34,230 bases of DNA from assembly GCA_016212425.1 (NCBI GenBank), contig JACRGJ010000051.1, forward strand, positions 1 to 34,230. The letters run 5' to 3'. The notes below the pieces were generated by a model. It did no database searches and had not been told where the DNA came from. It worked only from the letters and a program-made list of their open reading frames with translations. A program made the position numbers and the translations under genes. Below are positions 1-8,794 of the stretch, in pieces (positions within the stretch are counted from its first letter, which is position 1; each line of letters begins with the position of its first letter). This DNA comes from Micrococcales bacterium. GTDB taxonomy: Bacteria; Actinomycetota; Actinomycetes; Actinomycetales; Microbacteriaceae.

Positions 1-1
1 G

Positions 2-322
2 GACGCGAATGTCGAGGCGTGGCTAATTACCATCGCCCGGCGGCGGTGCGTGGATGCGCTACGGGCCAGGGCGCGGCATCCGGAACCCGTGGCCGAGATC
101 GCGGAGGCGGCGGCCCCCGCCTCGGCGCTCTCGTTCGACCTGGTCCGCGCGCTCGCGACCCTGCCCGACCGGCAACGCGCCGCGGTCGTCCTGCACTTCC
201 TCGTGGGTCTTCCCCACGCGGAAGTCGCACGGGAGACGGACACGACTCCGGAGGCGGCGCGGAAGGCGTCGTCCGAGGGCATCCGCACGCTGCGCACCGT
301 GTACCGAGGAGACCTGACGTGA
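2..322 (+). CDS. RNA polymerase sigma-70 family factor, C-terminal part (5' end outside window)
   Basis: Open from the first base in frame 2 to TGA at 320-322, giving 106 residues of the C-terminal part. The first visible residues (DANVEAWLITIARRRCVDAL) match the end of sigma region 2, where ECF factors have a 'W-L-x-x-I-A-R-x-x-x-D' pattern. From about residue 50 the segment LATLPDRQRAAVVLHFL followed by PHAEVARETDTTPEAARKAS is a region 4.2 helix-turn-helix that would contact the -35 element. The linker between regions 2 and 4 is short, as in ECF factors. The gene overlaps the next by four bases (GTGA), so the two are probably co-translated. The promoter specificity and any anti-sigma factor cannot be seen. 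The GTG at 50 is internal, not the start. Confidence 0.8.
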   Translation, partial: DANVEAWLITIARRRCVDALRARARHPEPVAEIAEAAAPASALSFDLVRALATLPDRQRAAVVLHFLVGLPHAEVARETDTTPEAARKASSEGIRTLRTVYRGDLT

Positions 323-906
323 GCCCCAGCCCCATCCGCGTGCGCGACGACGAGCTCGCCGCGCTGCACAGCCGGCTCGAGGCCGCCGCCGAGGCGGCCG
401 GCGCCGTCGACATCCGCTACCGCGTTCTCGACTCCCCCCTCGGGCCGCTGCTGCTGGCCGCGACCGACGCGGGGCTGGTCCGGCTCGCCTACGCGCGGGA
501 GGGCCACGACGCCGTGCTCGACGAGCTCGGGCGGCGGGTGAGCCCGCGCATCCTGCGCAGTCCCGCCCCGCTCGACGCCGCCGCGCGCGAGCTCGACGAG
601 TACTTCGGGCGCCGCCGCACCGCGTTCGACCTTCCGCTCGACCTGCGGCTGGTGCAGGGCTTCCGGCGCCGCGTGCTCGAACTGCTGCCGGGCATCGCCT
701 ACGGCACCACTCGGAGTTACGCGCGGCTCGCGGATGCCGCCGGCAGCCCCGGCGCGGTGCGCGCCGCCGGCACGGCGTGCGCCCGCAACCCGCTGCCCAT
801 CGTCGTGCCCTGCCACCGCGTGGTCCGCACCGACGGCAGGATCGGCCAGTACCTCGGCGGACCGGACGCGAAGCTCGCCCTGCTGCACCTCGAAGCCGCG
901 CGCTGA
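319..906 (+). CDS. ogt: Methylated-DNA--[protein]-cysteine S-methyltransferase
   Basis: A 195-residue suicide DNA-repair protein that moves the alkyl group of O6-alkylguanine to its own cysteine. The hallmark PCHRV motif lies near residues 164-168, with the acceptor cysteine at about residue 165. It is preceded by the helix-turn-helix segment (YGTTRSYARLADAAGSPGAVRA) and the NPLPIVVPCHR loop. The N-terminal part starts with the usual 'Y-R-x-x-D-S-P-L-G-P-L-L-L-A' strand of the Ada/Ogt family. I chose GTG at 319 because it overlaps the TGA of the sigma-factor gene (GTGA) and the upstream frame belongs to that gene. Coupling to a sigma factor suggests joint expression, but no damage-response site is visible. 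It is about 20 residues longer than E. coli Ogt, mostly at the N terminus. Family assignment is secure; the choice of ogt over ada C-terminal half is by length. Confidence 0.93.
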   Translation: MSPSPIRVRDDELAALHSRLEAAAEAAGAVDIRYRVLDSPLGPLLLAATDAGLVRLAYAREGHDAVLDELGRRVSPRILRSPAPLDAAARELDEYFGRRRTAFDLPLDLRLVQGFRRRVLELLPGIAYGTTRSYARLADAAGSPGAVRAAGTACARNPLPIVVPCHRVVRTDGRIGQYLGGPDAKLALLHLEAAR

Positions 907-938
907 GCCCCGGAGCGCGGCGCTCGACCGAGCGGGGC
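907..938. terminator. Candidate bidirectional terminator between convergent genes
   Basis: The 31-bp gap between ogt and the convergent ATPase gene is almost wholly self-complementary. GCCCCG at 907-912 pairs with CGGGGC at 933-938. Inside are two alternative perfect stems, GAGCGC/GCGCTC (913-925) and CGCTCG/CGAGCG (921-934). No T-run follows, which is common for terminators in high-GC actinobacteria. This is inferred from symmetry and position only. Confidence 0.4.
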
Positions 939-2428
939 TACAGGTTACGCGCCACGGCCGCGGCCGCCCCGAGCCACGCGCGCTGCGTCGCGGCGCGCAA
1001 CGCGTCGTGCCGCAGGATGCCGTCGACCATCGCCGGGTCGAACGGGATCGCGACCACCTCGCGGGCGATCGCCCTGTAGCCATCCGCCACCCGCTCGAGG
1101 TCGCGAGCGGATGCGGTCGAGTCCGCCTGGGTGACCACGACGACCGCGTGCGCGGCGAGCTCCGCCGAGCGTTGATCGCGCTCCGCCAGCGCCTCCAGCA
1201 GCAGAGCCCCCGCCTCCGCGTGGTCGTCGCGGGTGGTGGTGGCGATCACGAGCTGATCGGTGTGGTCGATCATCCGCAGCCACATCGGATCCGACTCGTC
1301 GTTGCCCGAGTCGATGACGATCAGCCGGTAGTACTTGGCGGCGACGGCGTGGATCGCGTCGACGTCGTCGGGCTCGATACGCTGCTCGTGGGCGAGCAGC
1401 ATGGGCTTGCTGCGCAGCACGTCGAAGCGGTCGCGGGTCTGGTGGTGCACGTAGTGCGCGAGATCCGCCGACTGCGCGCCGGTGCCGAGGAGGCGGTCCT
1501 TCTGCGGCAGCAGGTCGAGGAGGGTCGCGGCGTGCGGGCCCTGCTCGGTGCGCCAGCCGAGCGTGCCGCGGGTCTGGTTGTTGTCCCAGGCCAGCACCCC
1601 GGCGCCGCCGTACCGGGCGAAGACGGCCGACAGCATCACCGTGGTCGGCGTCTTGCCCGCCCCGCCCTTGCCGTTCACGACGGCGACGATGCGCGGACCT
1701 GGCCAGTGCTGCGAGACCGCCTGAACGTCGGCGCGCTCGAGTCGCTCCTCGTCGCTCGGGCCCATCCGGATGCCGATGCGGCCGAGTGCCCCGCGCACGC
1801 CGCGGCTCGCCGGCTCCTCGGTCTGCTCGTGGGTGAGGAAGGACTGCCGGCGCACGCGGTCCTGAGTGACTCCCGCGTGGGTGCGAGCGGAGTGCTGCCC
1901 GGGTTCCTCCCCCGATGCGGGCGCGACGGGCGCCGCGGATACCTCGGATTCCGGGGCCTCCGCGGTCGGCGACGTCGCCGCGGGCGCCGGGTCGGCAGCG
2001 TCGTCCGCCGAGGGCGCCGGGTCGGCCGAGGTGGGGACGACGATCCGCGGTGCGGGCCCGAGATCCTCCCGCAGCACCGTCTCCTCGAGAACCGGATCCG
2101 CATCCGGAGTCGCGGCATCCGACGCCGCAGCGGGGAAGGGACGGACGCGCTCCCGGCGTCCGACCGAATCGGGCTGCGCCGTGCCGTCCAGGTGCACGAG
2201 GATCGGCCACTCGCCGGCGTCGTCGCGGACCATCGCCCGCAGCGGATGCCCGGCCTCGCGCGCCGCGTCCGCGATGAGCCGCACGATCTCGGCGCGCGCC
2301 TCGGCGACCGTCCCGGTGACCACCGGGTGCACCACCCCGTCGATGCTCACCTGGCCGTTGCCGTCGTCACGCAGGCTCGCGTCGATCACCGGGCCCACCG
2401 GATCGTTCTGGTCGAGACTGTCCGCCAC
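938..2428 (-). CDS. MinD/ParA-like P-loop ATPase with a long disordered N-terminal region
   Basis: A 496-residue protein. Residues 1-90 form a small acidic domain of unknown role, residues 95-190 are rich in Ala, Pro, Asp and Glu and look disordered, and residues 245-496 are a SIMIBI-class ATPase. The deviant Walker A KGGAGKT lies at 254-260. The following 'WDNNQTRGTLGWR' segment and the IVIDSGN strand (Walker B) are as in actinobacterial MinD-like proteins linked to pili, type VII secretion or chromosome partition. I chose GTG at 2428 because GAGGGGAG sits six bases upstream; an upstream in-frame ATG at 2506 lacks such a site. No partner such as ParB, a pilus or an ESX gene lies nearby, so the cargo is unknown. 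It is on the same strand as the sugar importer but 90 bp downstream and functionally unrelated. Confidence 0.8.
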   Translation of the reverse strand: MADSLDQNDPVGPVIDASLRDDGNGQVSIDGVVHPVVTGTVAEARAEIVRLIADAAREAGHPLRAMVRDDAGEWPILVHLDGTAQPDSVGRRERVRPFPAAASDAATPDADPVLEETVLREDLGPAPRIVVPTSADPAPSADDAADPAPAATSPTAEAPESEVSAAPVAPASGEEPGQHSARTHAGVTQDRVRRQSFLTHEQTEEPASRGVRGALGRIGIRMGPSDEERLERADVQAVSQHWPGPRIVAVVNGKGGAGKTPTTVMLSAVFARYGGAGVLAWDNNQTRGTLGWRTEQGPHAATLLDLLPQKDRLLGTGAQSADLAHYVHHQTRDRFDVLRSKPMLLAHEQRIEPDDVDAIHAVAAKYYRLIVIDSGNDESDPMWLRMIDHTDQLVIATTTRDDHAEAGALLLEALAERDQRSAELAAHAVVVVTQADSTASARDLERVADGYRAIAREVVAIPFDPAMVDGILRHDALRAATQRAWLGAAAAVARNL

Positions 2429-2456
2429 GACGCTCCCCTCTGCGATTCGTCGGTCC

Positions 2457-2462
2457 AGGCTA
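2457..2462 (-). promoter_or_regulatory. Possible -10 element for the MinD-like gene
   Basis: On the minus strand TAGCCT fits the TANNNT pattern and would start transcription near 2450, leaving a short leader that carries the GAGGGGAG ribosome-binding site. No convincing -35 element is seen. A GGGCC/GGCCC inverted pair just upstream (about 2464-2499) with an inner GTCC/GGAC stem could end transcription from the sugar operon. Confidence 0.25.
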
Positions 2463-2518
2463 ATGGGCCGTGTCCACGCGCTGAGGACCCCTGGCCCGCC
2501 CTCCACGAAGAACGAGAG

Positions 2519-3514
2519 CTACAGGCGCTGCTGACGCGACAGCACGGTCTGAATCACCACCACCACGGCGAGGAAGGCACCGGAGACGACGGCCTGCACG
2601 CTGGAGGACAGGTTCCCCACCTGGTTGATCACGTTCTGGATCACCGTGAGCAGCAGGACTCCGGCGAGAGTGCCGATCAGCGAGCCCTTCCCTCCGGAGA
2701 GCAGCGTCCCGCCGATGACCACCGCGGAGATCGCCGTGAGCTCCAGCCCGACGCCGACCGTGGGCACTCCCGAGGACGCGTACGCGGCGCTCAGTGCGCC
2801 GGCGAGAGCCGCCATCGCCCCGCTCAGCACGTAGACCGAGAACTTCACCCGGCCGACGCGCAGGCCCATCAAGGTGGAGGCGCTCTCGGACCCGCCGACC
2901 GCGAGAACCCCCTGCCCGAGACGGGTGCGCGTCAACAGCACCACCCCGATGCCGAGCAGCACCAGCGCGATGATCGCCGGCCACCGCACGTTCCCGATCC
3001 CGCCCTGGCCGAGAGCCCGGGTCAGTTCGTCGCGGATGATCGGCGTGGTCGAGCCCGCCCCGGTGATCTGCAGCGCGACGCCGCGGATCGCGAGCAGCCC
3101 GGCCAGGGTGACGATGAACGGCGCCATCCCGCCCCAGGCCACCAAGGCGCCCTGCACCGCGCCGACGGCGATCCCGACCAGCAGCGGCAGCAGCAGCGCC
3201 CCGGCGAGACCGAACGCGGAACCCTGCGCGGCGAGTACCCCGCCGAGGGCGAACATCGACCCCACGGAGAGATCGATCCCGCCGGTGAGGATCACGAACG
3301 TCATCCCGATCGAGATGATCAGGATGAAGGACGACTGGGTCAGGATGTTGGAGAGGTTCCCGACCGTGAAGAAGGTCGGGAACGAGACGCTCGCGATGGC
3401 GACCAGCAGCACGAGGACGATCGCCGCCCCGTAGGACTGCACCACGCCGAGGGCGCGCTCCCTCGTGACCTGCGCGGTGGTCACCGGTCCCGCTTCCGGC
3501 TCGATGACGCTCAT
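2519..3514 (-). CDS. Sugar ABC transporter permease, YjfF/RbsC family
   Basis: A 331-residue inner-membrane permease of the BPD_transp_2 (RbsC-like) type. After a polar N terminus of about 30 residues come eight to ten hydrophobic segments. The conserved 'TGGIDLSVGS' box near residues 80-90 and 'AISAVVIGGTLLSGGKGS' near 265-285 are the standard motifs of ribose, galactose and furanose importers. The ATG at 3514 overlaps the stop of the preceding permease (ATGA), so the two permeases are coupled and very likely form a heterodimer. Two distinct permeases after one ATPase is the arrangement of E. coli ytfQ-ytfR-ytfT-yjfF (galactofuranose); this one corresponds to YjfF by position. The substrate is inferred from relatives only and could be another furanose or pentose. 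Confidence 0.9.
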   Translation of the reverse strand: MSVIEPEAGPVTTAQVTRERALGVVQSYGAAIVLVLLVAIASVSFPTFFTVGNLSNILTQSSFILIISIGMTFVILTGGIDLSVGSMFALGGVLAAQGSAFGLAGALLLPLLVGIAVGAVQGALVAWGGMAPFIVTLAGLLAIRGVALQITGAGSTTPIIRDELTRALGQGGIGNVRWPAIIALVLLGIGVVLLTRTRLGQGVLAVGGSESASTLMGLRVGRVKFSVYVLSGAMAALAGALSAAYASSGVPTVGVGLELTAISAVVIGGTLLSGGKGSLIGTLAGVLLLTVIQNVINQVGNLSSSVQAVVSGAFLAVVVVIQTVLSRQQRL

Positions 3515-4472
3515 CGCGTCACCTGCCGGGAGCGCTGGATGAAGACGGCGACGACGATGATCGCCGCCTGCACGATCTGCGAGATCGCATCGGGCACGTT
3601 GTTCTTGATCAGGGTGGCCGAGATGAACTGCAGCAGCAGGGCTCCGGCGACCGTCCCAGCGATCTTCACCCGACCGCCGGCGAGCGGTGTGCCGCCCACG
3701 ACGACCGCGGTGATAGCGCTCAACTCGATGAGATTCCCCAGGGTCGAGGGCACGGATGCCGAGAGTCGGGCGACCCCCACCAGGCCCGCGATCCCGGCCA
3801 GCAGTGCCGAGACGATGTAGACGAGCAGCAGGATGCGCCGCACGGGAAGGCCCGCCAGCTCGGCGGCCCGCCGGTTGCCTCCGATCGCCACGAGCTGCTT
3901 GCCGAAGGTCGTCAGGTTGACCAGCACCGCGATGATCCCCACCAGCACCGCCCCCAGCAGCACGGTGTACGGCAGCACCCCGCCGATCGACCCCCGGCTC
4001 AACTCGAGCAGAACGGGGTCGAGTACCGTCTTCGACTGGTCCCCGGAGACCACCAGGGCCAGACCGCGTCCGGCCACCATGAGGGCGAGGGTCGCGACGA
4101 TCGGCTGAACCCCGACGGCGGCGACGAGGGTCCCGTTGATCACCCCGATCATCGCCACCGCGACCAGGGCGACGATCGCCGCGGGGAAGAATCCGTAGCC
4201 GAGATAGAGCGGCAGCACCGCCGCCGCCATCGCCATCGAGGCCCCGACGGAGAGGTCGATCCCCTCCGTGCCGATCACCAGCGCCATGCCGAGGGCGACG
4301 ATGAGCACGGGGATGACCTGCACGAACTGGGTCCGGAAGTTCGCCAGCGTGAAGAAGTTCGCGGTGAAGACCAGGTTGTACCCGAAGATCAGCACCAGGG
4401 CGCCGTATACGCCGTAGCGCTGGGCGAAACGCAGTGCGCTGCCACGGCGGGGCAGGGCGATGGTCACGGTGC

Positions 4473-4476
<4 letters not shown>
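3511..4476 (-). CDS. Sugar ABC transporter permease, YtfT/RbsC family
   Basis: A 321-residue permease, first of the pair. It has the family boxes 'GTEGIDLSVGASMA' (about residues 68-81) and 'SAITAVVVGGTPLAGGRVK' (about 250-268) and hydrophobic helices through most of its length. GTG at 4476 overlaps the stop of the ATPase gene (GTGA), and its own stop overlaps the next permease, so all three genes are translationally coupled. By order it corresponds to YtfT of the E. coli galactofuranose importer. The short C-terminal tail (QRSRQVTR) is positively charged, as expected for a cytoplasmic end. Substrate not determined from sequence. Confidence 0.9.
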
Positions 4477-6074
<1,598 letters not shown>

Positions 6075-6135
6075 ATGGCGCCTTTCTGTCTCGGCCTCGG
6101 CGTGGGCGTCGGAGCGCCGCGGACGCACCGCACCC

Positions 6136-6176
6136 GCATCCAGGGGGATGCCCAAGCGACGCGCCCGCGGCGGGCG
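6136..6176 (-). other. Two intercistronic hairpins between binding-protein and ATPase genes
   Basis: Two bases after the binding-protein stop codon is a perfect 6-bp stem (CGCCCG/CGGGCG, 3-base loop, 6162-6176). A second 6-bp stem (GCATCC/GGATGC, 4-base loop, 6136-6151) follows downstream. Hairpins here are common in sugar ABC operons, where they protect the binding-protein mRNA or cause partial termination so that more binding protein is made than membrane parts. The role here is inferred from position. Confidence 0.45.
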
Positions 6177-6178
6177 GA

Positions 6179-7258
6179 TCAGTAGGCCGAGTTCACCTTG
6201 TCGGCGGCGTTGGAGGGATCGTACTCGCCGTCCTCGATCACGATGTCCTGTCCCACCGCCTTCCCGGAAAGGAAGCTCTTGAGCGTCGCGAACGCGAGCG
6301 GGCCGAAGCGCGGGTTGGACTCGACCACCCCGTTGTAGTTGCCGGCGACGATCTGCTGCACGGCGTTCTTCGTGCCGTCGATCGAGTAGATCTGGATGTC
6401 CTTGCCCGGCGCCTTGCCCGCCGCCTGGATGGCAGCGAGGGCGCCCAGACCCATCTCGTCGTTCTCCGCGTAGATCGCCGTCAGGTCGGGGTTGGCCTGC
6501 AGCAGCTGCTCCGTCACCGACTGCCCCTCCGCGCGGGCGAAGTTGCCGGTCTGCTGCGCGACGATCTCGATTCCCGAGCCCTTGGCCTTGATCTCGTCCA
6601 CGAAGCCCTTGGTGCGATCGGTGGTCACCCCGTTGCCGGAGGAGCCGAGCAGGATGGCGACCTTCGCCTTCCCGCTGGTGCCCTTGATCAGCTGATCGGC
6701 GGCGCGCTTGCCCTGCTCGACGAAGTTCGAGCCGAGGAAGCTGACGTAGTCCTTGCAGGCGTTGGCGTTGAGCTTGCGGTCGATGGTGATGACCGGGATG
6801 TTCTTGGCCCTGGCCGCGGACAGTGCCGGCTCGAGCCCGTCGCTGTTGAGCGGGGCGACGATGAGCGCCTGCGCGCCCTGAGCGATCATGTCCTGGATGT
6901 CGGAGATCTGCTTCGACAGTGTCGACTGCGCGTTGGTGGTGAGCAGCTTCTTGACCCCGATCTTCGCGGCCTCGTCCTTGATCGACTGCGTCTCGGTGAT
7001 GCGGAAGGGGTTGTCCTCCTTCTCCGACTGGGAGAAGCCGACCACGAGGTTCGTCAGATCGGCCTGCTCGCCGCCGTAGGTCTTGAGGGTGCAGGTCGGG
7101 CCGGAATCCGACTTGACCTTCTGCTCGTTCTTGGTGCTGCCGCCGCCCGCGCCGGCATTCCCGGTTCCGGGATTGGCGCAGCCGGCGAGGCCGAGTCCGA
7201 TCGCCGCGGCGAGGGCGACGGCCCCCATGAATCCGCGACGGGCGAGGGGAGATGTCAT
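6179..7258 (-). CDS. Sugar-binding lipoprotein of ABC importer, YtfQ-like
   Basis: A 359-residue periplasmic-binding-protein type 1 (Peripla_BP_4) lipoprotein. The N terminus has a twin-arginine pair (ARRGFMG, residues 6-12), a hydrophobic core and the lipobox LAGC with the modified cysteine at residue 27, so export may be by Tat with lipid anchoring. A Gly/Ser/Lys linker (28-50) leads to the binding domain. Segments such as LVVGFSQSE..NPFR, 'MIAQGAQALIVAPLNSDGLEP', 'IPVITIDRK' and 'DIQIYSIDGTKNAVQQI' track E. coli YtfQ closely; the 'F-S-Q...R' opening separates YtfQ-like proteins from RbsB. ATG at 7258 was chosen for AAGGAAG ten bases upstream and because the signal peptide then starts correctly. 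First gene of a four-gene operon. Galactofuranose or another furanose is the likely ligand, by family only. Confidence 0.9.
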   Translation of the reverse strand: MTSPLARRGFMGAVALAAAIGLGLAGCANPGTGNAGAGGGSTKNEQKVKSDSGPTCTLKTYGGEQADLTNLVVGFSQSEKEDNPFRITETQSIKDEAAKIGVKKLLTTNAQSTLSKQISDIQDMIAQGAQALIVAPLNSDGLEPALSAARAKNIPVITIDRKLNANACKDYVSFLGSNFVEQGKRAADQLIKGTSGKAKVAILLGSSGNGVTTDRTKGFVDEIKAKGSGIEIVAQQTGNFARAEGQSVTEQLLQANPDLTAIYAENDEMGLGALAAIQAAGKAPGKDIQIYSIDGTKNAVQQIVAGNYNGVVESNPRFGPLAFATLKSFLSGKAVGQDIVIEDGEYDPSNAADKVNSAY

Positions 7259-7431
7259 GGCGACCCAACTTCCTTGTTGTGGGGATGGTGCAGGGGGTTC
7301 GGGCCGATTGTTCCGAAACCGTGTCCAAAAGTCCACTGCGGCGCGGCCGCCGTTACCGCCTCGTGACCGCTCCGGGGCGCGGCGGGCATCGCCCGCGGAC
7401 CGCGATCGTCACGGCCGTGCGGGCGCGGAGG
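7259..7431 (-). promoter_or_regulatory. Upstream region of sugar importer with candidate operator
   Basis: This 173-bp region separates the recombinase-like gene from the binding-protein gene and should hold the importer's promoter. An imperfect palindrome GTTCCGAAAC lies at 7310-7319, next to AT-richer sequence (AACAATC and TTTTGGAC on the minus strand) that stands out in a GC-rich setting. TTGGAC at 7323-7328 could be a -35 element, but no well-spaced -10 was found. No LacI-, DeoR- or ROK-type regulator is adjacent. Confidence 0.3.
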
Positions 7432-8079
7432 CTAGGACTCGGTGCGCATCCGGTCGGCATCCAGGTCGATGCCGGTGGGCAGGCGGACGACGAGCGACGG
7501 GGGCTCCTCCCTGTCCGGCTGCAGATTGGCGGTGTCGAGCACGCGGTAGACGGTCGCCCGCGAGGTCCCCATCTCCTCGGCGATCTCGCGCACGGTCGCG
7601 CCCTGCTCCTTGAGCATCAGGACACGGTCGATGTTCGTGGAGGAGAGCGCGCGCGGCCGCCCGCCGACCCGGCCGCGGTCCCGCGCCGCATAGACGCCCG
7701 CCATGGTGCGCGCGCGCGCCAGCTGACGGTCCAGCTCCGTGAACGCGGAGATCGTCCGCAGCAGCACGGCACCATCCTCACCGGAGGTGTCCAGCCCCTC
7801 CGCGAGCGAGGTCACGCCGACGTTGCGCCGGCCGAGCAGCTCGACGAGCGAGAGCACGGTCGTCACCGTCGAACCGAGCCGGTCGAGCCTCCACACGACG
7901 AGGGAATCCCCGGGCCCGACCTCGTCCAGGGCGGCGGTCAACTGCACCCGGGCGGGAGCGGAGGCCCGTTCACTGATGTCCTCGTACAAGCGATCCACGC
8001 CGCGCCGCTGCAGCAGATCGCGCTGGAACTGCGCGTTGTGCTCGACGACGCTGACCCAGATGTAGCCGACTCGGGCCAC
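7432..8079 (-). CDS. Serine recombinase (resolvase)-like DNA-binding protein with altered active site
   Basis: A 215-residue protein with a resolvase catalytic domain (1-125) and a C-terminal helix-turn-helix (about 140-185, 'ATVREIAEEMGTSRATVYRVL'). The length fits small resolvases and invertases. Aligned by eye to gamma-delta resolvase, the nucleophile Ser10 is kept, as are the counterparts of Arg45 (R44) and Arg68 (R67). However, Arg8 is Trp (W8) and Arg71 is Ser (S70). These arginines belong to the catalytic centre, so recombination is probably impaired and the protein may act as a DNA-binding regulator. I chose GTG at 8079 because GAGGTGAG lies just upstream and the numbering then matches resolvase; GTG at 8088 is the alternative. 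It sits upstream of the sugar importer on the same strand. No transposon, inverted repeats or invertible segment is seen around it. Confidence 0.75.
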   Translation of the reverse strand: MARVGYIWVSVVEHNAQFQRDLLQRRGVDRLYEDISERASAPARVQLTAALDEVGPGDSLVVWRLDRLGSTVTTVLSLVELLGRRNVGVTSLAEGLDTSGEDGAVLLRTISAFTELDRQLARARTMAGVYAARDRGRVGGRPRALSSTNIDRVLMLKEQGATVREIAEEMGTSRATVYRVLDTANLQPDREEPPSLVVRLPTGIDLDADRMRTES

Positions 8080-8142
8080 GCGACTCACCTCGCAGACTCG
8101 GGAAGATCCCCCCGGAACGCCGCGAGCCTAGCAAAGCGGCCT

Positions 8143-8790
8143 TCAGGGCTGACGGCGCTCCACCGTCCACGTCCCCTCGCCCGCGAGGTACACGAGACGA
8201 TCGTGCAGCCGCGACGGGCGGCCCTGCCAGAACTCGATCGCCCGCGGTCGCACGAACCAGGCCCCCCAGAACGGCGGACGGGGCACGGCATCCGCGTCGG
8301 CGAACCGCGCCTCCTCCCGGGCGACCCGTTCCGCGAGATCGGCGCGCGAGCCGATCGGACGGGACTGCTCGCTGGCCCACGCGCCGATCTGCGATCCGCG
8401 CGGGCGGGTGGCCCAGTACCGGTCGGAGTCGGCATCGGCGGCACGGCGCGCGAGCCCGTCTACGATCACCTGCCGGTGCAGCGCGTACCACGGGAACAGG
8501 AGGGTGACGCGGGACTCGAGCGCGAGGGCGCGCCCCTTGCGGGATCCCGCGTTCGTGACCAGCTCGAACGCCGGGCCCTCGGGCGAGTGCAGTCCCTTCA
8601 GCAGCACCGTGCGGCTGGAGGGCGAGCCGTCGGGATCGATCGTGCCGAGGACCATCCCGTTGGGATCCGGAAGCCCGGCGGCCTCGGCCTCCGCGAGCCA
8701 GGCGGCGAACTGCACGAACGGGTCGGGGTCGATCGTCGACTCGTCGAACGGCGGTCCGTCGTAGTCCGGATGCTCCTCCAGCGAGCCCAC
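8143..8790 (-). CDS. pdxH: Pyridoxamine 5'-phosphate oxidase
   Basis: A 215-residue FMN enzyme that oxidises pyridoxine or pyridoxamine 5'-phosphate to pyridoxal 5'-phosphate, in the cytoplasm. The family signature 'EFWQGRPSRLHDR' lies near the C terminus; its R-L-H triad matches the substrate-binding Arg197 and His199 of E. coli PdxH. The FMN-binding strand 'PSSRTVLLKG' is near residues 57-66. The last residues (ERRQP) replace the usual 'xRLxP' ending. The GTG start at 8790 has GAGG six to eight bases upstream and the N terminus aligns with relatives. No other vitamin B6 gene lies nearby. The gene begins four bases after the stop of the membrane protein upstream, so they may share a transcript. 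Confidence 0.93.
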   Translation of the reverse strand: MGSLEEHPDYDGPPFDESTIDPDPFVQFAAWLAEAEAAGLPDPNGMVLGTIDPDGSPSSRTVLLKGLHSPEGPAFELVTNAGSRKGRALALESRVTLLFPWYALHRQVIVDGLARRAADADSDRYWATRPRGSQIGAWASEQSRPIGSRADLAERVAREEARFADADAVPRPPFWGAWFVRPRAIEFWQGRPSRLHDRLVYLAGEGTWTVERRQP

Positions 8791-8794
8791 GGCC

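Noticed and set aside
734-3820. A 1028-residue plus-strand open frame
   Set aside because: It spans the 3' end of ogt and runs antisense to the ATPase and permease genes; composition is unlike a real protein and no motif is visible.
7432-8142. A mobile element carrying the recombinase-like gene
   Set aside because: No terminal repeats, target duplication, transposase or change in base composition was seen around it.
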